Notes: generated by a model from the sequence alone, not told the origin. A stretch of DNA of 14,701 nucleotides from Bacteroidota bacterium (GCA_021780705.1 JAJXYG010000026.1:1-14701); one strand, 5' to 3'. Positions 7,787-14,191 are shown, numbered from the stretch's first letter. Made by a program: numbers and translations.

Positions 7787-8435
7787 ACACAAATATGTTT
7801 TCTGCTGCCAGCCCGCTAATCATCTGGTCAGGTTGGCGTGCAATCTTCACCTTCAGTGAACCGTCAAAATCAAAGGACTGAAGCACCTTAATGGGGGTGC
7901 CGATCCTGATCCCGTAATTATTGAGCATTTCCATTAATTCAGGGGATTGGTCACTCACCGAACTGATGCGGGCACTGCGCTTTAACTGAAGGTCTTTCAG
8001 GGAGATCTGGTTTACTTCGGGCATAATACCAAATTCGTTGGGAATGGGATCACCATGGGGATCCCGGGTGGGATTTCCCAGGAATTGATCCAGCCTGTCG
8101 ATAAGTTCTTTGCTGCTGACATGTTCGAGTTCTTCAGCTATGTCATGGATTTTTTCCCAATCCATCCCCAGCTTGGATACCAGAAAATATTCCCAGAGCC
8201 GGTGTCTGCGGATGATTTTCAGCGCCTCGCGGTTGCCTTCCTCATTGAGTCGAAAACCGTGGTATTTCTTATAATCCAAAAGCTTCTTGGATTTCAGCTT
8301 TTTCAACATGTCGGTAATGGAGGCAGCGCTGGTTTCAAGAAGCGAAGCCAGGGAATTGGTATTGACCCTTTTGGATTTCTGTTGCAGGGCATATATCCCC
8401 TTGATGTAGTTTTCTTCGCTTTCTGAAAATTTCAT
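7776..8435 (-). CDS. mntR: DtxR/MntR-family metal-dependent transcriptional repressor
   Basis: This 219-residue regulator senses Mn2+ or Fe2+ and represses uptake genes when metal is plentiful. Residues 1-62 are the winged helix-turn-helix, with SAASITDMLKKLKSKKL as the recognition region. Residues about 65-140 form the dimerisation and metal-binding domain, and 145-219 an SH3/FeoA-like C-terminal domain. Compared by eye with Bacillus MntR, the ligands matching H77, E99, E102 and H103 are present (H78 and the EELEH motif at 101-105). The positions of D8 and E11 are N9 and K12, so the primary site differs from classical MntR and the preferred metal is open. It is the first gene of a two-gene operon with the Nramp transporter and overlaps it. 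A palindromic operator 15 bp upstream of its ATG suggests autoregulation. The gene symbol rests on this context. Confidence 0.92.
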   Translation of the reverse strand: MKFSESEENYIKGIYALQQKSKRVNTNSLASLLETSAASITDMLKKLKSKKLLDYKKYHGFRLNEEGNREALKIIRRHRLWEYFLVSKLGMDWEKIHDIAEELEHVSSKELIDRLDQFLGNPTRDPHGDPIPNEFGIMPEVNQISLKDLQLKRSARISSVSDQSPELMEMLNNYGIRIGTPIKVLQSFDFDGSLKVKIARQPDQMISGLAAENIFVYDY

Positions 8436-8450
8436 ACTATTTAAAAATAA

Positions 8451-8468
8451 TTTTAGACAAATCTAAAA
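8451..8468. promoter_or_regulatory. DtxR-type operator between mntR and the divergent Rid gene
   Basis: TTTTAGACAAATCTAAAA is a perfect 7-bp inverted repeat (TTTTAGA/TCTAAAA) with a 4-bp spacer. It has the size and TTAG...CTAA shape typical of DtxR/IdeR/MntR operators. It lies 15 bp before the mntR start and 28 bp before the Rid gene start. Binding by the adjacent repressor is an inference from position and form. Confidence 0.7.
8458..8465 (-). promoter_or_regulatory. Candidate -7 promoter element for mntR-mntH, inside the operator
   Basis: On the minus strand these bases read TAGATTTG, an exact match to the Bacteroidota -7 consensus TAnnTTTG. They lie 22 bp upstream of the mntR ATG, which would give a short leader. 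The element is nested in the palindrome, so repressor binding would block it directly. I do not see a clear TTG at -33. Confidence 0.45.
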
Positions 8469-8496
8469 AATATTTTTTATTTTACATGAAAAAGGT

Positions 8497-8883
8497 ATGG
8501 AGCGACAATTAATCAGTTCAGGTGCAAAGTGGGAATCTGTCGTGGGGTATTCCAGGGCAATCCGGGTGGGCAACCTCATTGAGATTTCCGGAACCACCGC
8601 TACCGATGGAGACAGGGTCCAGGCTGCGGGAGATGTGTATGGCCAGACAGTGTACATTTTGGAAAAAATTAGGCAGGTTTTGCAGGAGGCCGAAAGCCGG
8701 CTCGAGGATGTAATCCGGACCCGGATGTATGTGACAGATATCAGCCAGTGGGAGCTGGTCGCAAAGGCCCATGGGAAATTCTTTGGCACGATCCGACCCG
8801 TAACAACCATGGTGGAGGTGAGACGGCTGATCCAGGAGGATCTACTCATAGAAATTGAAGTCACGGCAATAATTTCTCCCTAA
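8497..8883 (+). CDS. Rid (YjgF/YER057c/UK114) family protein, lacking the RidA arginine
   Basis: This 128-residue cytoplasmic protein has the complete Rid fold: GNLIEISGTTATD (about 25-37), the central VYILEKIRQVLQEAESRLEDVIRTRMYVTDI, and the C-terminal VEVRRLIQEDLLIEIEVTAI. RidA proteins hydrolyse reactive 2-aminoacrylate-type enamines and trimerise. Their catalytic arginine sits just before the VEV strand (PARSCVEV in E. coli). Here the matching stretch is RPVTTMVEV, with threonine at that position, so classical imine deaminase activity is doubtful. It fits the Rid subfamilies without the arginine, whose roles are poorly known. It is transcribed divergently from mntR across a 61-bp gap holding the DtxR-type operator. 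A TATTTTTT (7 of 8 to TAnnTTTG) at 8471-8478 could be its -7 box. The start at 8497 is the only ATG that gives a normal family N-terminus. Confidence 0.9.
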   Translation: MERQLISSGAKWESVVGYSRAIRVGNLIEISGTTATDGDRVQAAGDVYGQTVYILEKIRQVLQEAESRLEDVIRTRMYVTDISQWELVAKAHGKFFGTIRPVTTMVEVRRLIQEDLLIEIEVTAIISP

Positions 8884-8979
8884 GTTCTTTGTCCGGGTTC
8901 CGGGTTATTCCCCATGGGATTCGCAAATTTCAGATTTGGCTATTCTCAAAATATCGGGATGGTTTCTGCGTTATTATAT

Positions 8980-9000
8980 ATGTGTGTAAAAGTGACACAT
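8980..9000. promoter_or_regulatory. Inverted repeat upstream of the GT35 gene, site 1
   Basis: ATGTGT and ACACAT flank a 9-bp spacer. The repeat ends where the next inverted repeat begins. It is a candidate regulator site of unknown ownership. The whole gap 8884-9076 shows no gene; besides these sites it contains a shorter CAAAT-N5-ATTTG repeat at 8924-8938. Confidence 0.3.
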
Positions 9001-9025
9001 CAAATTGTCTGAAAAGGGCAATTTG
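9001..9025. promoter_or_regulatory. Inverted repeat upstream of the GT35 gene, site 2
   Basis: CAAATTG and CAATTTG form a perfect 7-bp inverted repeat with an 11-bp spacer, directly abutting site 1 and ending 51 bp before the ATG of the GT35 gene. It could be an operator or a leader hairpin. Confidence 0.3.
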
Positions 9026-9076
9026 TTAAAATTTCCATTTATATTGCGCCCTCATTAAATTCGATACGATCTGGCT

Positions 9077-10729
9077 ATGAGCTTTAGAAATTATACACTA
9101 CCCTATGAACCCGATAAGCGATACGCAAAGAAGGTTGCCTATTTTTCAATGGAATATGCAGTTCATCAACCGCTTAAAACCTATAGTGGCGGTTTGGGTT
9201 TTTTATCGGGCTCTCACCTTAGGAGTGCGTATGAATTAAAACAGAATTTGGTGGGGATCGGAATTTTGTGGAAGGAAGGCTATTACGACCAGGCCCGCAA
9301 TGCCGACCAGACTCTGAAAGTGGTCTGGATTGAAAAGATCTACAATTTTCTGGAGGATACCGGAATCATGTTCCAGGTGATCATTCATGAACATCCGGTT
9401 TGGGTTAAGGTATGGTACCTCAACCCCCAAACCTTCAACACCGCCCCCCTGTTCCTGCTTTCTACCAATGTACCTGAAAATGATTATGTCTCCCAGACCA
9501 TCACCAACCGTCTCTATGACGGTAATGCTGCCACCAAGCTGGCCCAGTTCATTCTCCTGGGTGTGGGTGGCACCAAACTCATGGAGGAAATCAATTTTGA
9601 GCCTGATCTGTATCATTTCAATGAGGCGCACGGTGTCAGTGCAGCCTTCTACCTGTATCAAAAATATGGAAGCAAGGAAGAGGTCAAAAAGCGCATGGTA
9701 TTTACTACCCATACCCCGGAGGAAGCCGGCAATGAGAAACACGATATTTACCTCTGCAATAAAATGAGCTATTTCAGCGGAATTCCGCTGGAAACTGTCA
9801 GGGAACTCACCGGGATCTATGATGACCAGTTCAACCATTCCCTGGCAGCCCTTCGGTTTGCACATCTCGCCAACGGGGTCTCCCAGCTGCACGGGGAAGT
9901 GAGCCGGCAAATGTGGGGAAAATATGAAGGAATTTGCGAAATCAAGGCCATCACCAATGCCCAGAATTTCAAGTACTGGGCCGACAAACAACTATACCGG
10001 GCCATGGAAGACCAAAATGATGTCTGGTTTGATGACCGTAAGAATTATTTGAAGCGGCGCGCTTTTGACATTGTGGCCGATCAAACCGGGAAGGTCATGA
10101 ACCCTGAAGTACTGACTATCGTTTGGGCAAGACGTTTTGCAGGGTATAAAAGAGCAGAATTGATCACCAGGGATCACAAGCGGTTTGAAGCCTTACTCAG
10201 TAACAAAAAGTATCCCGTCCAGATTGTGTGGGCCGGAAAGCCTTATCCGCTGGATTTTCCTGCCATCACTGATTTCAACCACCTGGTGTCTTTGAGCAAA
10301 CAATATAGCAATGTGGCTGTGTGTATCGGATATGAACTAGCGCTAAGCAAGCGTCTCAAGCAGGCCGCCGACATCTGGCTGAATAATCCAAGGGTTCCCC
10401 GGGAAGCCAGCGGAACCAGTGGAATGACCGCAGCCATGAACGGGGCCGTCAATCTGAGTACCCACGACGGCTGGATCTGTGAATTTATCAACAATGGAAA
10501 CAACGGTTTTGTGGTGCCTCCCGCTGATTACGCTTCCATGCAGGTGGAAGAGCAGGATGAATACGACCTGAATAAACTTTATGAAATCCTGGAAAACGAG
10601 ATCCTGCCGCTTTATTATGACAATCATGATACCTGGCGCCAAATTGTGAAGAACGGGATGCGTGATGTCCAGGTACAATTCAACAGCAACCGGATGGCAC
10701 ACGAATACTACGACATTTTGTATAAGTGA
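9077..10729 (+). CDS. Short GT35 alpha-glucan phosphorylase-like protein lacking the PLP lysine
   Basis: This 550-residue protein belongs to the compact alpha-glucan phosphorylase group of GT35, shorter than the roughly 800-residue GlgP/MalP enzymes. It is predicted to be cytoplasmic and to act on glycogen or maltodextrin. Family landmarks in order are VAYFSMEYAVHQPLKTYSGGLGFLSG (19-44), GIGILWKEGYYDQ (60-72), DLYHFNEAHG (177-186), TTHTPEEAGNEKH (210-222), RRFAGYKRAELITRD (352-366), and EASGTSGMTAAMNGAVNLSTHDGW (443-466). In known phosphorylases the last motif reads GMK or NMK, and that lysine forms the Schiff base with pyridoxal phosphate. Here codon 451 is ACC (threonine). Either the protein is not a PLP phosphorylase, or this branch uses another chemistry. 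The coding frame is otherwise intact. It has its own upstream region with two inverted repeats and a terminator behind it, so it is probably monocistronic. Confidence 0.88.
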   Translation: MSFRNYTLPYEPDKRYAKKVAYFSMEYAVHQPLKTYSGGLGFLSGSHLRSAYELKQNLVGIGILWKEGYYDQARNADQTLKVVWIEKIYNFLEDTGIMFQVIIHEHPVWVKVWYLNPQTFNTAPLFLLSTNVPENDYVSQTITNRLYDGNAATKLAQFILLGVGGTKLMEEINFEPDLYHFNEAHGVSAAFYLYQKYGSKEEVKKRMVFTTHTPEEAGNEKHDIYLCNKMSYFSGIPLETVRELTGIYDDQFNHSLAALRFAHLANGVSQLHGEVSRQMWGKYEGICEIKAITNAQNFKYWADKQLYRAMEDQNDVWFDDRKNYLKRRAFDIVADQTGKVMNPEVLTIVWARRFAGYKRAELITRDHKRFEALLSNKKYPVQIVWAGKPYPLDFPAITDFNHLVSLSKQYSNVAVCIGYELALSKRLKQAADIWLNNPRVPREASGTSGMTAAMNGAVNLSTHDGWICEFINNGNNGFVVPPADYASMQVEEQDEYDLNKLYEILENEILPLYYDNHDTWRQIVKNGMRDVQVQFNSNRMAHEYYDILYK

Positions 10730-10753
10730 CCCGGAATTTTCCGGTGTCAGGAA

Positions 10754-10783
10754 GGGTTCGTTTCCATGAAACGGACCTTTTTT
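10754..10783 (+). terminator. Rho-independent terminator after the GT35 gene
   Basis: A 10-11 bp stem (arms 10754-10764 and 10768-10778, two G-T wobbles) has a CAT loop and runs straight into six T's (10778-10783). It lies 25 bp after the stop codon of the GT35 gene. A smaller CCGGAA-TT-TTCCGG hairpin at 10731-10744 lies between the two. Confidence 0.75.
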
Positions 10784-10801
10784 ATAAAACGTGCCGTAAA
10801 A

Positions 10802-10824
10802 CCCAAAAGTCTGTAGCTTTTGGG
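10802..10824. repeat. Hairpin next to the tnpA remnant, probable IS200/IS605 end structure
   Basis: CCCAAAAG and CTTTTGGG form a perfect 8-bp stem around a 7-nt loop, extendable by one G-T pair. It lies 20 bp beyond the tnpA stop codon, where IS200/IS605 elements carry the subterminal hairpin recognised by TnpA. No T-run follows on the plus strand. The assignment is by position and shape only. Confidence 0.5.
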
Positions 10825-10844
10825 ATGTAGGGCAGATGAAAAAT

Positions 10845-11139
10845 TTAGCCTTGTGAAAGAATATATTGACGGACAGTATCTGGACTTGCTTCTCCGAAAG
10901 AACAAACGAAGTAACCATCTGACCAAAAGGTATGTTCTTTCCAAAAGTTTTTTGACAATATGTTTTTGTGGTTTTGCCAAATTGCAATAGTGCTTTGGTG
11001 CTTCAATTTGCGAACTATGGAAGTAACAAGAAAGACGTGGAATATAGCGAATGAGAAAATGGATAGGGTCCACCTCACTTTCAAATACTTCAATTTCAAA
11101 ATCAGATTTGGAAGTAATTGACTGCATAATAGACTTCAT
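10845..11139 (-). pseudogene. tnpA: Decayed IS200/IS605-family TnpA (HUH/Y1 transposase), frameshifted
   Basis: Two minus-strand frames together encode most of a Y1 transposase. The first gives SKSDFEIEVFESEVDPIHFLIRYIPRLS. After one surplus base near 11028 the second continues VTSIVRKLKHQSTIAIW and FWKEHTFWSDGYFVCSFGEASPDTVRQYILSQG and ends at a normal TAA. These match the family's core and C-terminus, including the catalytic tyrosine in VRQYILSQG. The HUH motif, normally DHIHFLI or similar, reads DPIHFLI, so its first metal-binding histidine is lost. The first 30 or so residues are missing or scrambled. A weak trace (YLNLCRKL, in a third frame near 11155-11180) may be the old N-terminus, implying a second frameshift. 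The copy sits between two convergent genes and cannot make active transposase. No tnpB or other cargo is present. Confidence 0.85.
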
Positions 11140-11277
11140 AAACCCCTCTTTCCCCTAACTTACGGCATAAATTTAAGTAGCACTCATAGTGGGTATTCCG
11201 AATTCAAGCAAATAGTACAAACTGTTAAAATTTTCCTCACCAGATCCAACAAACACTAACTTAATTTAGCTACAAGT
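11140..11277. other. Gene-free gap between the tnpA remnant and nadE
   Basis: This AT-rich 138-bp stretch probably includes the eroded left end of the IS200 copy. I see no strong hairpin, terminator or open frame in it, so the insertion boundary cannot be placed. Confidence 0.5.
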
Positions 11278-12963
11278 TCAAGCCAGATAATTGGCAACGA
11301 TAGGCACCCTTCTGCCAACCCCAAAGGCTTTGGGAGATACCCGGATGATGGGACAGAACTGGTTGCGTTTGTATTCATTGAGGTTGACCAGTCTCAGGAT
11401 CCGGTCCACGAGGGCCGGCTCAAATCCCATGGCCTTGATTTCTCCGGGGCCCTGCACCCGCTCGATATATTGGTACAGGATCTGGTCCAGGATGTCATAG
11501 TCCGGAAGGCTGTCGCTGTCCTTCTGGTTGGGGCGCAGTTCTGCCGACGGGGCCTTGGTGAGCACGGAATGGGGGATCAGCTCCCGGTCCCTGTTCAGAA
11601 ATTTTGCCAGCTCATAGACCTGGGTTTTATAACAGTCGCCGATTACCCCAAGCCCTCCGGCCATGTCTCCATACAGGGTGCCGTATCCGGTGGACAGTTC
11701 ACTTTTGTTGGAAGTGTTCAGCAGAATGTATCCGAATTTATTGGCCAGGCCCATGAGCAGGTTGCCCCGGATCCGGCTTTGGATATTTTCTTCTGCCACA
11801 TTGAAGGGAAGCTCGCCAAAATGCGGGCTGAGTGCCTTCAGGAATTGGCTATAGATGTCCTTGATGGGAATGAGGTCGTAAGGGTTTCCAAGGTTTTTGC
11901 TTAAGGCTTCTGCATCGCTGACCGAATGGGAGGAGGAGGACTCCGAAGGCATGAGGACCGCTCTCACATTGTCTTTTCCCAATGCCTCCACGGCCAGGGC
12001 TACCGTTACGGCGCTGTCAATTCCGCCGGAACTGCCAATTATGGCCCGGGTGAAACCCATTTTGGAAAAATAGTCCCTGATTCCCAGAATGATGGCTTCA
12101 TAAACCTGGTTGATATTAAGGGATGGGGTGAAATGGACAGGTTCAGCAAGGGATTCTGCACCATAGGAGATTACAATATCCTCCAGAGGACCCTCAATAA
12201 CCCCGTTGTCAGAGAGGGTTATGGCCGTAACGGATTCTTTGAACTGGGGCAGCTGACTGCGCAGTTGCGCATTCCCGTCAAAAACCAGGGACGCGCCGTC
12301 AAAGACAATTTCGGTCTGGCTTCCCACGGCGTTGCAATAAAAAAGTGGCAGGCGGTATTTCAGTACATTGGACCGGATGATCTGTTTGCGGTCTTCAATA
12401 TGGGTATAATCAAAAGGAGAGGCCGAGATATTGATCATCAGATCCGGCTTTTGCTCCATCAGTATGTCCATGGGGCAGATCCGGTAGAGGGGATTGTCGC
12501 CCAGGTTCCAGATGTCCTCGCAGATGGTCAGGGCAATTCGTTTGCCCATAAAGGGAATGACCTTCCATTCATAGGCGGATTCAAAATACCGGTTCTCATC
12601 GAATACATCATAGGTGGGCAGGCAGGTCTTGTGCGCTTCCCCGATGATTTCCCGGTTGTATAGAAAGAAGGCGGCATTGAACAGGTCCTTTCCTTCCCTG
12701 ACCGGATTGTGCGCCGGGGAACCCACGATGATCCCGATGCCATCGGATTGGGACTTGATAGCTTCGATGCTTCGGTAGCACTGATTGATAAAATCCTTAA
12801 AATCCAGAAAATCCCGTGCGGGATAGCCGCAAACAGACATTTCACTGAATACGACGAGGTCTGCCTGCTGGGCCTTGGCGGCCTGGACCGCTTCAATGAT
12901 TTTGGCGGTATTGCGTTCAAAATTGCCGATATGGTAATTCTGCTGAGCCAGTACAATTTTCAT
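11278..12963 (-). CDS. nadE: Glutamine-dependent NAD+ synthetase
   Basis: This 561-residue cytoplasmic enzyme catalyses the last step of NAD+ synthesis: deamido-NAD+ is adenylated with ATP and amidated with ammonia released from glutamine. Residues 1-260 are the nitrilase-like glutaminase domain, with the catalytic triad E41 (VFSEMSVCGYP), K112 (EAHKTCLPTYD) and C148 (ALTICEDIWN). Residues 280-561 are the synthetase domain, with the ATP-pyrophosphatase P-loop SGGIDS (312-317), NTSNKSELSTGYGTLYGDMAGG (416-437) and the C-terminal KRNQFCPIIRVSPKAFG. All key residues are present and the length suits the two-domain bacterial form. The ATG at 12963 gives the canonical N-terminus MKIVLAQQNYHIG. It is divergent from gldB, and a 6-bp inverted repeat lies 12 bp upstream of its start. 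Confidence 0.97.
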   Translation of the reverse strand: MKIVLAQQNYHIGNFERNTAKIIEAVQAAKAQQADLVVFSEMSVCGYPARDFLDFKDFINQCYRSIEAIKSQSDGIGIIVGSPAHNPVREGKDLFNAAFFLYNREIIGEAHKTCLPTYDVFDENRYFESAYEWKVIPFMGKRIALTICEDIWNLGDNPLYRICPMDILMEQKPDLMINISASPFDYTHIEDRKQIIRSNVLKYRLPLFYCNAVGSQTEIVFDGASLVFDGNAQLRSQLPQFKESVTAITLSDNGVIEGPLEDIVISYGAESLAEPVHFTPSLNINQVYEAIILGIRDYFSKMGFTRAIIGSSGGIDSAVTVALAVEALGKDNVRAVLMPSESSSSHSVSDAEALSKNLGNPYDLIPIKDIYSQFLKALSPHFGELPFNVAEENIQSRIRGNLLMGLANKFGYILLNTSNKSELSTGYGTLYGDMAGGLGVIGDCYKTQVYELAKFLNRDRELIPHSVLTKAPSAELRPNQKDSDSLPDYDILDQILYQYIERVQGPGEIKAMGFEPALVDRILRLVNLNEYKRNQFCPIIRVSPKAFGVGRRVPIVANYLA

Positions 12964-12974
12964 GGCGTAAAATT

Positions 12975-12989
12975 AGCAGAATATCTGCT
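12975..12989. promoter_or_regulatory. Inverted repeat just upstream of nadE
   Basis: AGCAGA-ATA-TCTGCT is a perfect 6-bp inverted repeat with a 3-bp spacer, 12 bp before the nadE start codon. Its placement suits an operator or a leader hairpin. I cannot assign a regulator. Confidence 0.3.
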
Positions 12990-13072
12990 GATAGAAATTT
13001 TCAAAAGAAGGCCTTGCCGGCTGAAAACCGGACTTTTTCTTTTTGGAGGCTGGTCCCGGGAGGTAGTGAGTC

Positions 13073-13093
13073 CCCCGAATCCGGCCTTCGGGG
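13073..13093. repeat. GC-rich hairpin in the nadE-gldB intergenic region
   Basis: CCCCGAA and TTCGGGG form a perfect 7-bp stem with a 7-nt loop, 45 bp upstream of gldB. There is no T-run, so it is not a standard terminator. It may be a leader structure or a protein site. Confidence 0.35.
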
Positions 13094-13138
13094 CGCAATT
13101 AACAACTCGCTCTGGTAATTTTTTCTTTTATTTGAACC

Positions 13139-14191
13139 ATGAAAAAACTGTTACTCCCCCTGGTATGCACCCTGCTGTTTTTTTCCTGCAAGAGCCATTC
13201 CAATGAACCCGATGTGTCTGCCATCAAGGTAAATCTGCAGGTCAAGCGCTTTGACCAGGATTTCTTTGCCATTGATACCAACCATGTAGCAGAAGGGATG
13301 GCCGCCCTGCTGAAGAAATATCCGAAGTTCCTGCCGGATTATGTGGGGAATATCCTCGGACTGGACCTGGACAGCCTGCTGGTCCCCGGCAATCCCCAGA
13401 ACAAAGGCATCCGGATGTTCATTCATGATTATGCCTGGGTGAAAGATTCCTCTGACCTTCTATACAAGGATTTTTCCCCAGTTACTGCCCAGGTCATCCA
13501 TGCCCTGAAACTCGTCAAATATTATTTCCCGGGATATAAATTGCCCCAGGCCCTCATTCCCTTCATCGGACCCATCAATGCCAATTTTGAGACCTCCTTC
13601 GGCACCCAGGGTGATATCCTGACTGAAGAAGGACTCGGGGTCGGCCTTCAGCTGCACCTGGGGAAAAATTTCTCCATGTACCATACCACCATCGGCCAGG
13701 AGCAGTATCCAAAGTATCTGAGCAACAATTTTGACGCCATTCACATACCGGTCAACTGTATGCGAAATATTATCGATGACCTCTACCCGGATCACAGCGA
13801 CGGCAAACCGCTGGTGGAACAGATGGTGTCCAAGGGAAGGAGGATTTACCTGTTGACCCGCTTTTTACCGGAAACCCCGGAATATGACTGCCTGGGCTAT
13901 GATAAGAAGCAGTGGAAGGACTCCTATACCAATGAGGCGGTTATCTGGAATTTTTTCCTGGATAACAATCTGCTGCAGAACTCCGACATCAATACCACGA
14001 AAAATTATATAGGGGAGTCACCCAAGACCCAGGAACTGGGAGATGCCGCTCCGGGCAATATAGGCACCTTTGCCGGACTTCAGATTGTGAAAAAATACAT
14101 GGAGAAATATCCGGCTACTACCCTGCAGGAGTTAATGGGCACGGATCCCGGAACCATTTTTGACAAGGCGAAATACAAACCGAGAGGTTAG
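13139..14191 (+). CDS. gldB: Gliding motility lipoprotein GldB
   Basis: This 350-residue lipoprotein is of the GldB family, required for gliding motility in Flavobacterium johnsoniae and also present in many Bacteroidota that are not known to glide. The N-terminus MKKLLLPLVCTLLFFSC is a lipoprotein signal with the lipidated cysteine at C17. The protein should therefore be anchored in the inner or outer membrane facing the periplasm. The mature part has the family pattern VKRFDQDFFAID (about 36-47), LLKKYPKFLPDYVGNILGL (57-75), and a central FIGPINANFETSFG...LTEEGLGVGLQLHLGKN region. No enzymatic motif is evident. The neighbour nadE, divergent here, also lies near gldB in other Bacteroidota as far as I recall. 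gldC is not found in the sequence available. The stop codon overlaps that of apaG on the other strand. Confidence 0.88.
   Translation: MKKLLLPLVCTLLFFSCKSHSNEPDVSAIKVNLQVKRFDQDFFAIDTNHVAEGMAALLKKYPKFLPDYVGNILGLDLDSLLVPGNPQNKGIRMFIHDYAWVKDSSDLLYKDFSPVTAQVIHALKLVKYYFPGYKLPQALIPFIGPINANFETSFGTQGDILTEEGLGVGLQLHLGKNFSMYHTTIGQEQYPKYLSNNFDAIHIPVNCMRNIIDDLYPDHSDGKPLVEQMVSKGRRIYLLTRFLPETPEYDCLGYDKKQWKDSYTNEAVIWNFFLDNNLLQNSDINTTKNYIGESPKTQELGDAAPGNIGTFAGLQIVKKYMEKYPATTLQELMGTDPGTIFDKAKYKPRG

Noticed and set aside
8911..8918. CCCATGGG palindrome after the Rid gene
   Set aside because: Eight bases of self-complementary GC-rich sequence occur by chance, and no T-run or flanking structure supports a function.
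9236..9991. Long minus-strand open frame (251 codons) inside the GT35 gene
   Set aside because: It lies wholly antisense to a well-supported family protein and its translation has no recognisable domain. It is a codon-usage shadow.
10343..10987. Minus-strand open frame of 214 codons across the GT35 3' end and the gap
   Set aside because: It runs through the terminator, the hairpin and the C-terminal part of the tnpA remnant in the wrong frame. Its product resembles nothing known.
11926..12663. Plus-strand open frame of 245 codons inside nadE
   Set aside because: It is antisense to nadE, whose catalytic residues are all intact; the frame has no domain or upstream signal.
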